Part shown: piece after piece, positions 9,192 through 16,047 of the stretch
How the letters are laid out: the number at the start of each line of letters is the position of its first letter
How positions within the stretch are numbered: the stretch's first letter is position 1
DNA from: Clostridiaceae bacterium
GTDB lineage: Bacteria; Bacillota; Clostridia; DUPQ01
Direction: 5' to 3'
NCBI GenBank assembly: GCA_012729955.1
Contig: JAAYBX010000042.1
Span: 1-33,622, forward strand
DNA: 33,622 nucleotides
Notes under the pieces: generated by a model
The model's database searches: none
What the model saw: only the letters and a program-made list of their open reading frames with translations
Told to the model about the DNA's origin: nothing
Position numbers and translations under genes: made by a program

Positions 9192-9311
9192 TTCGATAAT
9201 CATCCTGTTTTCTATGCATGTATTTTGTTTTTAATATATATCTTCCCCATATGATGTTGCATTTTCATCATCATTCCTTTAAACTTTAATAAGCGAAAGG
9301 ATTATGCAGCA

Positions 9312-10961
9312 ATGACTACAAAATACTCTATAGGAATTGACTTTGGCACACTTTCAGGCAGAACCGTTCTGGTAGACCTTGACGACAGAAAAGAATTAGA
9401 TGTAGAAATATGCAATTACCCTCATGCGGTAATGGAATCACAACTTCCCAGCGGATTAAAGCTTCCCGCTGACTTTGCATTGCAGCACCCTGATGATTAT
9501 CTTCATGCAATCAAGCATACTGTCCCAGAATTATTGAAACGCAATAACATCAGCCCTGACCAGATTATAGGTATCGGAATTGACTTTACTGCATGTACAA
9601 TGATGTGTGTGGATAAAGAAGGAACTCCTTTATGCTTCAAGGAAGAATATTCAGATAATCCATATGCCTATGTCAAGTTATGGAAGCATCATGCAGCACA
9701 AAAGCAGGCTGACAAGATAAACAAAACTGCAAGAGATATGGGATGTAAGTGGCTGGAACGTTACGGCGGTAAGATTTCCTCAGAATGGTTTTTCCCGAAA
9801 ATTTTGGAAACACTGGAAAACGCATATGATGTATATGAAAACACATACAGATTCATAGAAGCCGGAGACTGGGTCGTATGGATGCTTACAGGAAATGAGA
9901 CCCATAATGCCTGTATGGCTGGTTACAAAGCAATGTGGCATAAAAAAGACGGCTATCCGAAAAAAGAATTCTTCAAAGCCCTGGATCCCCGTATGGAAAA
10001 TATTATCGGAACAAAAGTATCTGACAAAGTGCTTCCTATGGGGGCAAAAGCCGGAGGTTTAAACGGATATGGTGTTTCTCTTACATCATGCAAAGAAGGT
10101 ACAGCAGTCGCAGTCAGCAATGTTGATGCCCATGTTGCAATGCCTGCAGCAGGAATAACCCAGCCCGACAAAATGCTTATGATAATGGGAACATCAACCT
10201 GCCATATGGTGCTTGGCGAACAGGAAAAATCTGTTAATGGAATATGCGGAGTTGTCGAGGACGGTATAATTGAAGGGTTCTATGGATACGAGGCAGGACA
10301 GTCCTGTGTTGGCGACCATTTTGACTGGTTCGCTAAAAACTGCGTACCTTCAGAATATTTGTCAGCCGCTAAAGAGAGGGATATAAGTATACACAAATAT
10401 TTAAGAGAACAGGCCATTAAGCAAAGACCCGGTGAAAGCGGGCTGCTTGCTTTAGACTGGTGGAACGGAAACCGTTCTATATTGGTTGATGCTGACCTTA
10501 CAGGTGTAATTATAGGCATGACTCTGGCAACAAAGCCTCATGAAATATACAGAGCTTTGATTGAAGCAACAGCATACGGCACCAGAATGATAATAGATAA
10601 TTTTGAGAAAAATGGTGTAAAAATAGAGGAGATTTATGCAGCAGGCGGCATAGCGGACAAAGATGAGATGATGATGCAGATATATGCTGATGTTACAAAG
10701 AGGAAAATCCGTCTTTCCGCATCACCTCAAGCTCCTGCTTTAGGTTCTGCCATTTTTGCTGCAGTCGCAGGTGGTTATTTCAACTCAATATCTGAAGCAG
10801 CAGAAACCCTTGGCAAAGTCAGGGAACTGTCATATGAACCAAAAACTGAAAACTCTGCTATTTATGACAAGTTATATGATGAGTATGCCTTACTGCATGA
10901 TTATCTTGGAAGGGGAACAAATAACGTCCTTAAGCGCCTCAAAAGCATTAAGGCAAACTAA
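9312..10961 (+). CDS. araB: L-ribulokinase, FGGY family
   Basis: A 549-residue sugar kinase that phosphorylates L-ribulose with ATP in L-arabinose catabolism. The N-terminal FGGY domain begins SIGIDFGTLSGRTVLVDL, the ribulokinase form of the phosphate-1 motif. Other recognisable pieces are GIGIDFTACTMM, RYGGKISSEWFFPK, SNVDAHVAMPAAG, GTSTCHMVLGE and LALDWWNGNRSILVD, all closely matching Bacillus AraB. Full length. No araA, araD or arabinose transporter is nearby. Instead, exporter genes follow after three bases. The ATG at 9312 has GCGAAAGG about 11 bases upstream. The 120 bases before it show no convincing promoter. Confidence 0.95.
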   Translation: MTTKYSIGIDFGTLSGRTVLVDLDDRKELDVEICNYPHAVMESQLPSGLKLPADFALQHPDDYLHAIKHTVPELLKRNNISPDQIIGIGIDFTACTMMCVDKEGTPLCFKEEYSDNPYAYVKLWKHHAAQKQADKINKTARDMGCKWLERYGGKISSEWFFPKILETLENAYDVYENTYRFIEAGDWVVWMLTGNETHNACMAGYKAMWHKKDGYPKKEFFKALDPRMENIIGTKVSDKVLPMGAKAGGLNGYGVSLTSCKEGTAVAVSNVDAHVAMPAAGITQPDKMLMIMGTSTCHMVLGEQEKSVNGICGVVEDGIIEGFYGYEAGQSCVGDHFDWFAKNCVPSEYLSAAKERDISIHKYLREQAIKQRPGESGLLALDWWNGNRSILVDADLTGVIIGMTLATKPHEIYRALIEATAYGTRMIIDNFEKNGVKIEEIYAAGGIADKDEMMMQIYADVTKRKIRLSASPQAPALGSAIFAAVAGGYFNSISEAAETLGKVRELSYEPKTENSAIYDKLYDEYALLHDYLGRGTNNVLKRLKSIKAN

Positions 10962-10964
10962 AAT

Positions 10965-12710
10965 ATGAACACTGTACTGCAATATGTTAAGCCATATACA
11001 AAAAGAATAGCTTTAGGTTTAAGCATAAAGACTATCGGTACTCTGATGGACTTATTTATTCCTTGGATACTTTCACATATTATTGATAATGTCATACCTA
11101 CAGGAAATATACCGATGGTTATAATTTGGGGCGGCGGAATGATTATATGCTCGATTCTGGCAATAGTCGGCAATATTTCTGCAAACAGGATGGCCGCTTC
11201 AGTTGCAAGAGACACTACAAAAAGGTTAAGGCATGATCTTTTCGTAAAAATATCCTTTTTATCAAATACCGAAGTAGACAAATTCACGATACCGACACTA
11301 ATTTCCAGAATGACAACTGATTCATATGCTATCCATCATCTAGTCGGAATGCTCCAGAGGATTGGTGTAAGAGCACCAATATTACTTCTTGGAGGCATTG
11401 GGATTACTTTGTTTTTGGACGCTACCCTGACACTGGCTATGATAGCAATACTTCCTCTTGCAGCTCTTCTTATAATTTTGATTTCCAGAATCGGCGTCAA
11501 GCTTTACAGAAAAATCCAGATTGCTGTTGATGACATGGTAAGAGTAGTAAGAGAAAACGCTACAGGAATAAGGGTGATAAAAGCGCTATCAAAGTCTGAA
11601 CATGAAAGAGGAAGGTTCCAGTCTGTAAATGAAGACCTTACAAAAAAGGAAAAGAACGCAGCATTAATAATGTCTACAATAAATCCTGCCATGAGTTTTC
11701 TAATGAATGCAGGTTTTGTAGTCGTAATTGTACTTGGAGCATACAGGGTAAATGAAGGGACCAGTGAAATTGGTAAAATCATCGCATTTATGACATACTT
11801 CACTATTATATTAAATGCTCTTATGTCAATAACAAGAATATTCACCATGACTTCCAAAGCAACCGCATCTGCTGACCGTATAAAAGAAGTACTGGATGCA
11901 CAAAATGAAAGAGATATAACTGTAGCTGAGGAAGATGCTTCTAACATAGAAGAAGACACATCCATGAATATACCGCACATCGAATTTAGAAATGTTTCTT
12001 TCAGATACGATAACAGCAAATTTCTTATCAATAATGTATCTTTTTCGCTTCCTCATAAAGCCACACTTGGCATAATCGGAGCTACCGGTTCTGGCAAAAC
12101 AACTCTGGCTCAGCTTCTTATGAGATTTTACGATATAAAGAGCGGCGAGATACTTATTAACGGAAAAGATATAAGGTATATGACCCTATATGATCTTAGA
12201 AGCAAATTTGGCGTGGTTTTTCAGAATGATACTCTTTTTAAAAGTACAGTTGAAGAAAATCTCAGTCTTGGAAGGGATATAGATCTAATACAGATTAAAG
12301 AAGCCGCACAACATGCACAAGCTGCCGGTTTTATTGAAGAAGCTGGAGGTTTTGATGCTGAAGTCGCAATAAAAGGCATGAACTTCAGTGGCGGACAGAA
12401 ACAGCGTATGCTATTGTCAAGAGCTCTAGCAGGTAAACCGGAAATAATCATACTTGATGATGCATCAAGTGCACTGGATTACAAAACTGACGCAAAACTA
12501 AGAGCAGCACTGAATACGAATTATAAAGATTCGACAAAGATGATAATTACACAGAGAATAAGCTCTGTTATGCATGCAGATCAGATAATGGTAATTGATG
12601 AGGGAAAAATAATCGGATTAGGAAAACATGAGGATCTGATCAAAGACTGCCAGCTGTATCAGGAAATTTCCGCATCACAGTTAGGAGGTGGAGAAGATGC
12701 CTCCTCGTAA
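10965..12710 (+). CDS. Heterodimeric ABC exporter, subunit with degenerate catalytic site
   Basis: A 581-residue half-transporter: an N-terminal membrane domain of about six segments (residues 15-310) fused to an ATPase domain. Walker A is GATGSGKTT and the signature FSGGQKQR is canonical. The residue after Walker B is Asp instead of the catalytic Glu (IIILDDASSALD), and the switch position reads ITQRIS, Gln instead of His. That pattern is known for the first subunit of heterodimeric exporters of the BmrC, LmrC and TM287 type. It follows araB by 3 bases and overlaps the next gene by 14. Drug, lipid or peptide export are all possible; the substrate cannot be read from sequence. Confidence 0.9.
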   Translation: MNTVLQYVKPYTKRIALGLSIKTIGTLMDLFIPWILSHIIDNVIPTGNIPMVIIWGGGMIICSILAIVGNISANRMAASVARDTTKRLRHDLFVKISFLSNTEVDKFTIPTLISRMTTDSYAIHHLVGMLQRIGVRAPILLLGGIGITLFLDATLTLAMIAILPLAALLIILISRIGVKLYRKIQIAVDDMVRVVRENATGIRVIKALSKSEHERGRFQSVNEDLTKKEKNAALIMSTINPAMSFLMNAGFVVVIVLGAYRVNEGTSEIGKIIAFMTYFTIILNALMSITRIFTMTSKATASADRIKEVLDAQNERDITVAEEDASNIEEDTSMNIPHIEFRNVSFRYDNSKFLINNVSFSLPHKATLGIIGATGSGKTTLAQLLMRFYDIKSGEILINGKDIRYMTLYDLRSKFGVVFQNDTLFKSTVEENLSLGRDIDLIQIKEAAQHAQAAGFIEEAGGFDAEVAIKGMNFSGGQKQRMLLSRALAGKPEIIILDDASSALDYKTDAKLRAALNTNYKDSTKMIITQRISSVMHADQIMVIDEGKIIGLGKHEDLIKDCQLYQEISASQLGGGEDASS

Positions 12711-14478
12711 TATTAATCCTAATGACAAGAAGCTGACAAAGATAGAAAAGAAACAGGTATTTTCAAGGCTGATGAGATATCTGTGGCAGTATAAATTCCT
12801 ATTGCTTCTGGCTCTTGTAATGACATTGGCAGCTAATCTCCTTTCCCTTGCGGGACCTTTCCTTTCTGGAAAAGCGATTTCAGCTATAGAAAATGGTTTT
12901 GGTAATGTAGATTTTGATACAGTATTCCAATATGCAGGGCTTATGATAGGATTCTTTGCAGTTTCTGCTATTCTTTCCTATCTGCTAACGATTGTAATGG
13001 TTAATATAAGCAGAAACATCACATACAAGATGAGAAAAGATGTCTTTGATAAAATAACAAAACTTCCCGTGGGATTTTTCGATACAAATCAGACAGGCGA
13101 TATATTATCCAGAATCTCGTATGACATTGATGTAATTAATACTTCATTATCCAACGATGTTGTTCACATCTTGGCCGGAATAACAACAGTGGTAGGGTCT
13201 CTTATAATGATGCTTGTCATCTCACCTGTCATGTCACTGGTTTTTGCGGTAACAGTTCCTCTTTCAATTGTTGTGACAAGAAAGATGACAAAAAAGACAC
13301 GCCCTCTATTCAGAAAAAGAAGCGCTAAAATAGGGGAACTGAATGGTTTTACAGAAGAAATGATTAGCGGGCAGAAAACCTTAAAAGCATATCTGCGTGA
13401 GCATTACACAATTCAAAAATATGATGACAACAATAACGAAACTGTCGAAGCGACATATAATGCAGAATACCACGGAAGCATAATAGGACCTACTGTAAAT
13501 TTCATAAACAACCTTTCACTTTCCTTAATAAGCGTATTTGGTGCATTAATGTATTTGACAGGAGGAATAACTATTGCAAATATATCCTCTTTTGTGCTGT
13601 ATTCCAGAAAATTCGCCGGACCGATAAATGAAACCGCTAATATAATCGCAGAACTGCAGTCAGCCTTATCTGCTGCTGAAAGAGTTTTCAGACTTCTAGA
13701 TGAAGATGAAGAAGTTGCTGATAATGAAAATGCAATAGAGTTGAAACAGCCTTTAGGTGATGTGGAAATAAAAGATGTAAGCTTTTCATATGTAAAAGAT
13801 ATTCCAGTTATACAAAATTTAAGCCTTACCGCTCCTAAAGGAAGCCTTGTTGCTATAGTAGGGCCAACAGGTGCAGGAAAAACCACCCTCATAAATCTTC
13901 TCATGAGATTCTATGATGCAGACAGCGGCTCCATAACTCTTGACGGATTCAGAGTTGATAACATAACCCGAAAAGATTTAAGGCTTGCTTATTCAATGGT
14001 TCTACAGGATACATGGCTATTCCATGGCACAGTATATGAAAATGTAACATATGGAAGGCAAAATGCGACAATGGATGAAGTTATATCTGCATGCAAGGCC
14101 GCTAATATTCATAACTATATTGAAAACCTTCCTGACGGGTATGAGACAATGATAAATGATGATGGTACCAATATATCAAAAGGGCAGAAGCAGCTATTAA
14201 CAATAGCAAGAGCAATGCTTATGAATACCAGCCTTTTGATTCTTGATGAAGCTACTTCCAATGTTGACACAAGAACCGAGCTTAATATTCAGCAGGCAAT
14301 GAGGACGCTGATGTCTGACAAGACCTGCTTTATAATAGCGCACAGATTGTCTACGATACAGAATGCTGACCATATTCTTGTAGTAAATAACGGTCGAATT
14401 ATCGAACAAGGCAATCATAAAGAACTGTTGAAACTGAAAGGCTTTTATTCAGAAATGTTTTATTCGCAGTTTTCATAG
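12697..14478 (+). CDS. Heterodimeric ABC exporter, catalytic-site subunit
   Basis: A 593-residue partner of the preceding half-transporter. The membrane domain spans about residues 30-320. The ATPase has Walker A GPTGAGKTT, Walker B LLILDEATSNVD with the catalytic Glu, and the switch His in IIAHRLS. Its signature is ISKGQKQ instead of LSGGQ. The altered signature completes the degenerate site formed with the other subunit, while its own Walker motifs and the partner's signature form the working site. This matches BmrD, LmrD and TM288. The ATG at 12697 has TTAGGAGG at good spacing; the in-frame GTG at 12688 lies within that ribosome-binding site and is rejected. Confidence 0.9.
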   Translation: MPPRNINPNDKKLTKIEKKQVFSRLMRYLWQYKFLLLLALVMTLAANLLSLAGPFLSGKAISAIENGFGNVDFDTVFQYAGLMIGFFAVSAILSYLLTIVMVNISRNITYKMRKDVFDKITKLPVGFFDTNQTGDILSRISYDIDVINTSLSNDVVHILAGITTVVGSLIMMLVISPVMSLVFAVTVPLSIVVTRKMTKKTRPLFRKRSAKIGELNGFTEEMISGQKTLKAYLREHYTIQKYDDNNNETVEATYNAEYHGSIIGPTVNFINNLSLSLISVFGALMYLTGGITIANISSFVLYSRKFAGPINETANIIAELQSALSAAERVFRLLDEDEEVADNENAIELKQPLGDVEIKDVSFSYVKDIPVIQNLSLTAPKGSLVAIVGPTGAGKTTLINLLMRFYDADSGSITLDGFRVDNITRKDLRLAYSMVLQDTWLFHGTVYENVTYGRQNATMDEVISACKAANIHNYIENLPDGYETMINDDGTNISKGQKQLLTIARAMLMNTSLLILDEATSNVDTRTELNIQQAMRTLMSDKTCFIIAHRLSTIQNADHILVVNNGRIIEQGNHKELLKLKGFYSEMFYSQFS

Positions 14479-14486
14479 AATATATG

Positions 14487-14516
14487 AAAGGAGCAGGTAT
14501 ATGCCTGCTCCTTTTT
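14487..14516 (+). terminator. Intrinsic terminator after the exporter operon
   Basis: AAAGGAGCAGG (14487-14497) pairs with CCTGCTCCTTT (14504-14514) over 11 bp with a 6-base loop, followed by more T. It lies between convergent genes and probably also serves pdxK on the other strand, where the AAA of the left arm becomes T. Confidence 0.92.
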
Positions 14517-14542
14517 GCTTCTTCTGTTTTTAATTTTTTTAT

Positions 14543-15388
14543 TTATTTTAATACTTTTGCCAGTTTCTGAAGACCTTCTTCGAAGTTAACACCAAAACGG
14601 ATGTCGGTTTTTGCTTTATATGTACGGATAATGCTTTCTACTGTGAAATCAACAGCTACCGCTGCAGAATCAATAAGGTTCTTACCCTTCATCATAGCAG
14701 ACAGCAGCGCGCTTCCAAAAACATCTCCAGTACCATGATAATACCCTTTGATGCGTTTCTTTGCATAGAACCCGAATTCGTCAGCTTTCTTGTCATATGT
14801 TGCAGCACCAAGTTCCTTTTCGTTGTAATTTACACCTGTTAAGATAACTTTATCTGGTCCCATATCAGCAAGACTCAGTAGCAGATCTTTAATATACTGC
14901 TCGGTATATGGACCTTCTTTGTATTCCTTACCAAGCATAAAACAGGCTTCTGTTATATTCGGGACAACTGCATCAGCTTTAGAAGCAAGTCTTTTCATTC
15001 CTTTTGGAAAATCCGGACCAAAAGCTCCATAAAGTTTACCGTTATCAGCCATTACAGGATCTACAAGCGTTATTAAATCTTTTGTTTTGTATGTATCGAA
15101 TATGCTCGATACTATATCAATCTGTTCAAAAGACCCAAGATACCCTGTATACAGCGCGTCATATCCAATATCCAGAGTTTTCCAGTGCTCCACTATCGGC
15201 ATAATATCCTCGGTAAGATCTCTGAATGTAAACCCTGTAAAACCTCCGGTATGTGTCGATAATACAGCGGTCGGGATAACTGTGCACTCTATTCCCGCTG
15301 CAGATATTATCGGTAATGCTACTGTCAATGAACACCGTCCGAAACAGGATATGTCATGTATTGCTAATACTCTCTTCTGTCTTTCCAT
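14543..15388 (-). CDS. pdxK: Pyridoxamine/pyridoxal kinase
   Basis: A 281-residue PfkB-fold kinase that phosphorylates pyridoxal, pyridoxamine or pyridoxine to salvage vitamin B6. The start AIHDISCFGRCSLTVALPI is the typical opening of the Firmicutes pyridoxamine kinase group. Further motifs are AVLSTHTGGFTGF, ALYTGYLGS, LVDPVMADNGKLY (substrate/metal), VVPNITEA and YYHGTGDVFGSAL, where GTGD carries the catalytic base Asp. Complete. The ATG at 15388 has GAGGTGG upstream. It lies 60 bases after orf111 with no promoter or terminator visible between, so it is probably cotranscribed and placed under the riboswitch at 15821-15938. Confidence 0.92.
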   Translation of the reverse strand: MERQKRVLAIHDISCFGRCSLTVALPIISAAGIECTVIPTAVLSTHTGGFTGFTFRDLTEDIMPIVEHWKTLDIGYDALYTGYLGSFEQIDIVSSIFDTYKTKDLITLVDPVMADNGKLYGAFGPDFPKGMKRLASKADAVVPNITEACFMLGKEYKEGPYTEQYIKDLLLSLADMGPDKVILTGVNYNEKELGAATYDKKADEFGFYAKKRIKGYYHGTGDVFGSALLSAMMKGKNLIDSAAVAVDFTVESIIRTYKAKTDIRFGVNFEEGLQKLAKVLK

Positions 15389-15448
15389 GCTGCCACCTCA
15401 TCTATTTATGCAGAATAATATGCTTTCGCTATATTCTAATATATACAA

Positions 15449-15784
15449 TCAGTATAACTGTGTCAAATAGTTTTCCATCTCTTTTATAACCATTTCAGTG
15501 TCTGCATATGCAAAATACTCATGTTCTCTTCCTATCATATAAATCTGTCCTGATACAAAACCCATGGTGTGCTCGCTATTCAAGCTCATAAATCCTCCAC
15601 AGTTATCCATATCAGGTTCAATTTCGTCACCATTAATCCATTTGAATTCCTTTTTTTTAGCGTATCTTAAAAAAGCATATTCCCTTTCCCTGTTATTCAT
15701 AAGGCTGAAGAATACTGCTCTTCTTTTCTCGCCTGGTTTCAAAAACCACTCTTCCATCTCAGCAATTGAATTAATTTTCTTCAT
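15449..15784 (-). CDS. Unrecognised 111-residue protein behind a SAM-I riboswitch
   Basis: I do not recognise this family. It is a soluble, acidic small protein with no signal peptide, membrane segment or CxxC motif. It has aromatic-rich stretches (IYMIGREHEYFAYAD) and a Gly/Met-rich middle (NCGGFMSLNSEHTMGF). The start ATG at 15784 has a strong AGGAGG at 7 bases. A longer in-frame ATG at 15865 would start inside the riboswitch aptamer and is rejected. The upstream RNA suggests that its expression falls when S-adenosylmethionine is abundant, so a role in methionine, sulfur or methyl metabolism is likely. Its neighbour is pyridoxamine kinase, which supplies PLP, a cofactor of methionine-biosynthetic enzymes. 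That functional link is inference. Confidence 0.8.
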   Translation of the reverse strand: MKKINSIAEMEEWFLKPGEKRRAVFFSLMNNREREYAFLRYAKKKEFKWINGDEIEPDMDNCGGFMSLNSEHTMGFVSGQIYMIGREHEYFAYADTEMVIKEMENYLTQLY

Positions 15785-15820
15785 TTCTTTTCCTCCTATA
15801 TTTTTTCTATAAAGAGAGGC
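15785..15820 (-). promoter_or_regulatory. Predicted ribosome-binding-site sequestering hairpin of the SAM-I riboswitch
   Basis: Read leftward, bases 15817-15808 can pair with 15800-15792, with one bulge and three G-U pairs, burying the whole GGAGG of orf111. The same upstream arm (15816-15807, CTCTTTATAG) is perfectly complementary over 10 bases to CTATAAAGAG at 15934-15925, which includes the 5' side of aptamer helix P1. Ligand binding would hold P1 and free the arm to hide the ribosome-binding site. Without ligand the long-range pairing would open it. This is an OFF-switch model by hand folding. Confidence 0.5.
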
Positions 15821-15938
15821 AAAAAAATACCCATCACGACAGGATGAGTTAATCCCATCATTCAAGCTTTAGCACCTTGTCCCCGACAGGTTGCTGTGTG
15901 GTCATTGAGCTTGTCTCTCGCACACTCTTTATAGGTTC
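15821..15938 (-). promoter_or_regulatory. SAM-I (S-box) riboswitch aptamer
   Basis: Leftward RNA with the SAM-I layout. P1 is ACCUAU (15936-15931) with AUGGGU (15834-15829), followed by the conserved AAGAG joint. P2 outer helix is GUGUG (15925-15921) with CACAC (15900-15896). Within it, GAGAGA-CAAG-CUC-AAUGA aligns position by position with the family core GAGGGA-CUGG-CCC-GAUGA. The loop CAAGCU (15913-15908) can pair with AGCUUG (15868-15863), as in the family pseudoknot. P3 uses GCAACC and GGUGCUAA, both exact consensus. P4 is GAUGGG/CUCAUC. Base changes against the consensus are compensated in helices, which argues for a functional, diverged aptamer. Confidence 0.88.
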
Positions 15939-15943
15939 TTTTT

Positions 15944-15972
15944 ATTATACATCAAATTACTGAATTTGTCAA
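15944..15972 (-). promoter_or_regulatory. Perfect-consensus promoter for riboswitch-orf111-pdxK
   Basis: Read leftward, TTGACA (15967-15972), exactly 17 bases, TATAAT (15944-15949). The start would fall near 15937, just before the riboswitch P1 helix. A perfect sigma-A promoter implies strong constitutive initiation, with control left to the RNA. The remaining bases 15973-16047 hold no gene and only a weak CGATAA/TTATCG hairpin after the permease gene. Confidence 0.85.
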
Positions 15973-16047
15973 ATCGCCTTGCCCATCGATAGAATTTTTA
16001 CCTTAGAGCTTATATAAATCTCATATATCGATAAATACCTATTATCG

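Noticed and set aside
15829-15848. Plain intrinsic terminator inside the riboswitch region
   Set aside because: The CTCATC/GATGGG stem with T-run is short, has a G-U pair and overlaps P1 of a clear aptamer, so it is reported only as a possible alternative structure.
15785-15865. Longer form of the 111-residue protein starting at 15865
   Set aside because: That start lies inside the aptamer and lacks a ribosome-binding site; the ATG at 15784 has AGGAGG at ideal spacing.
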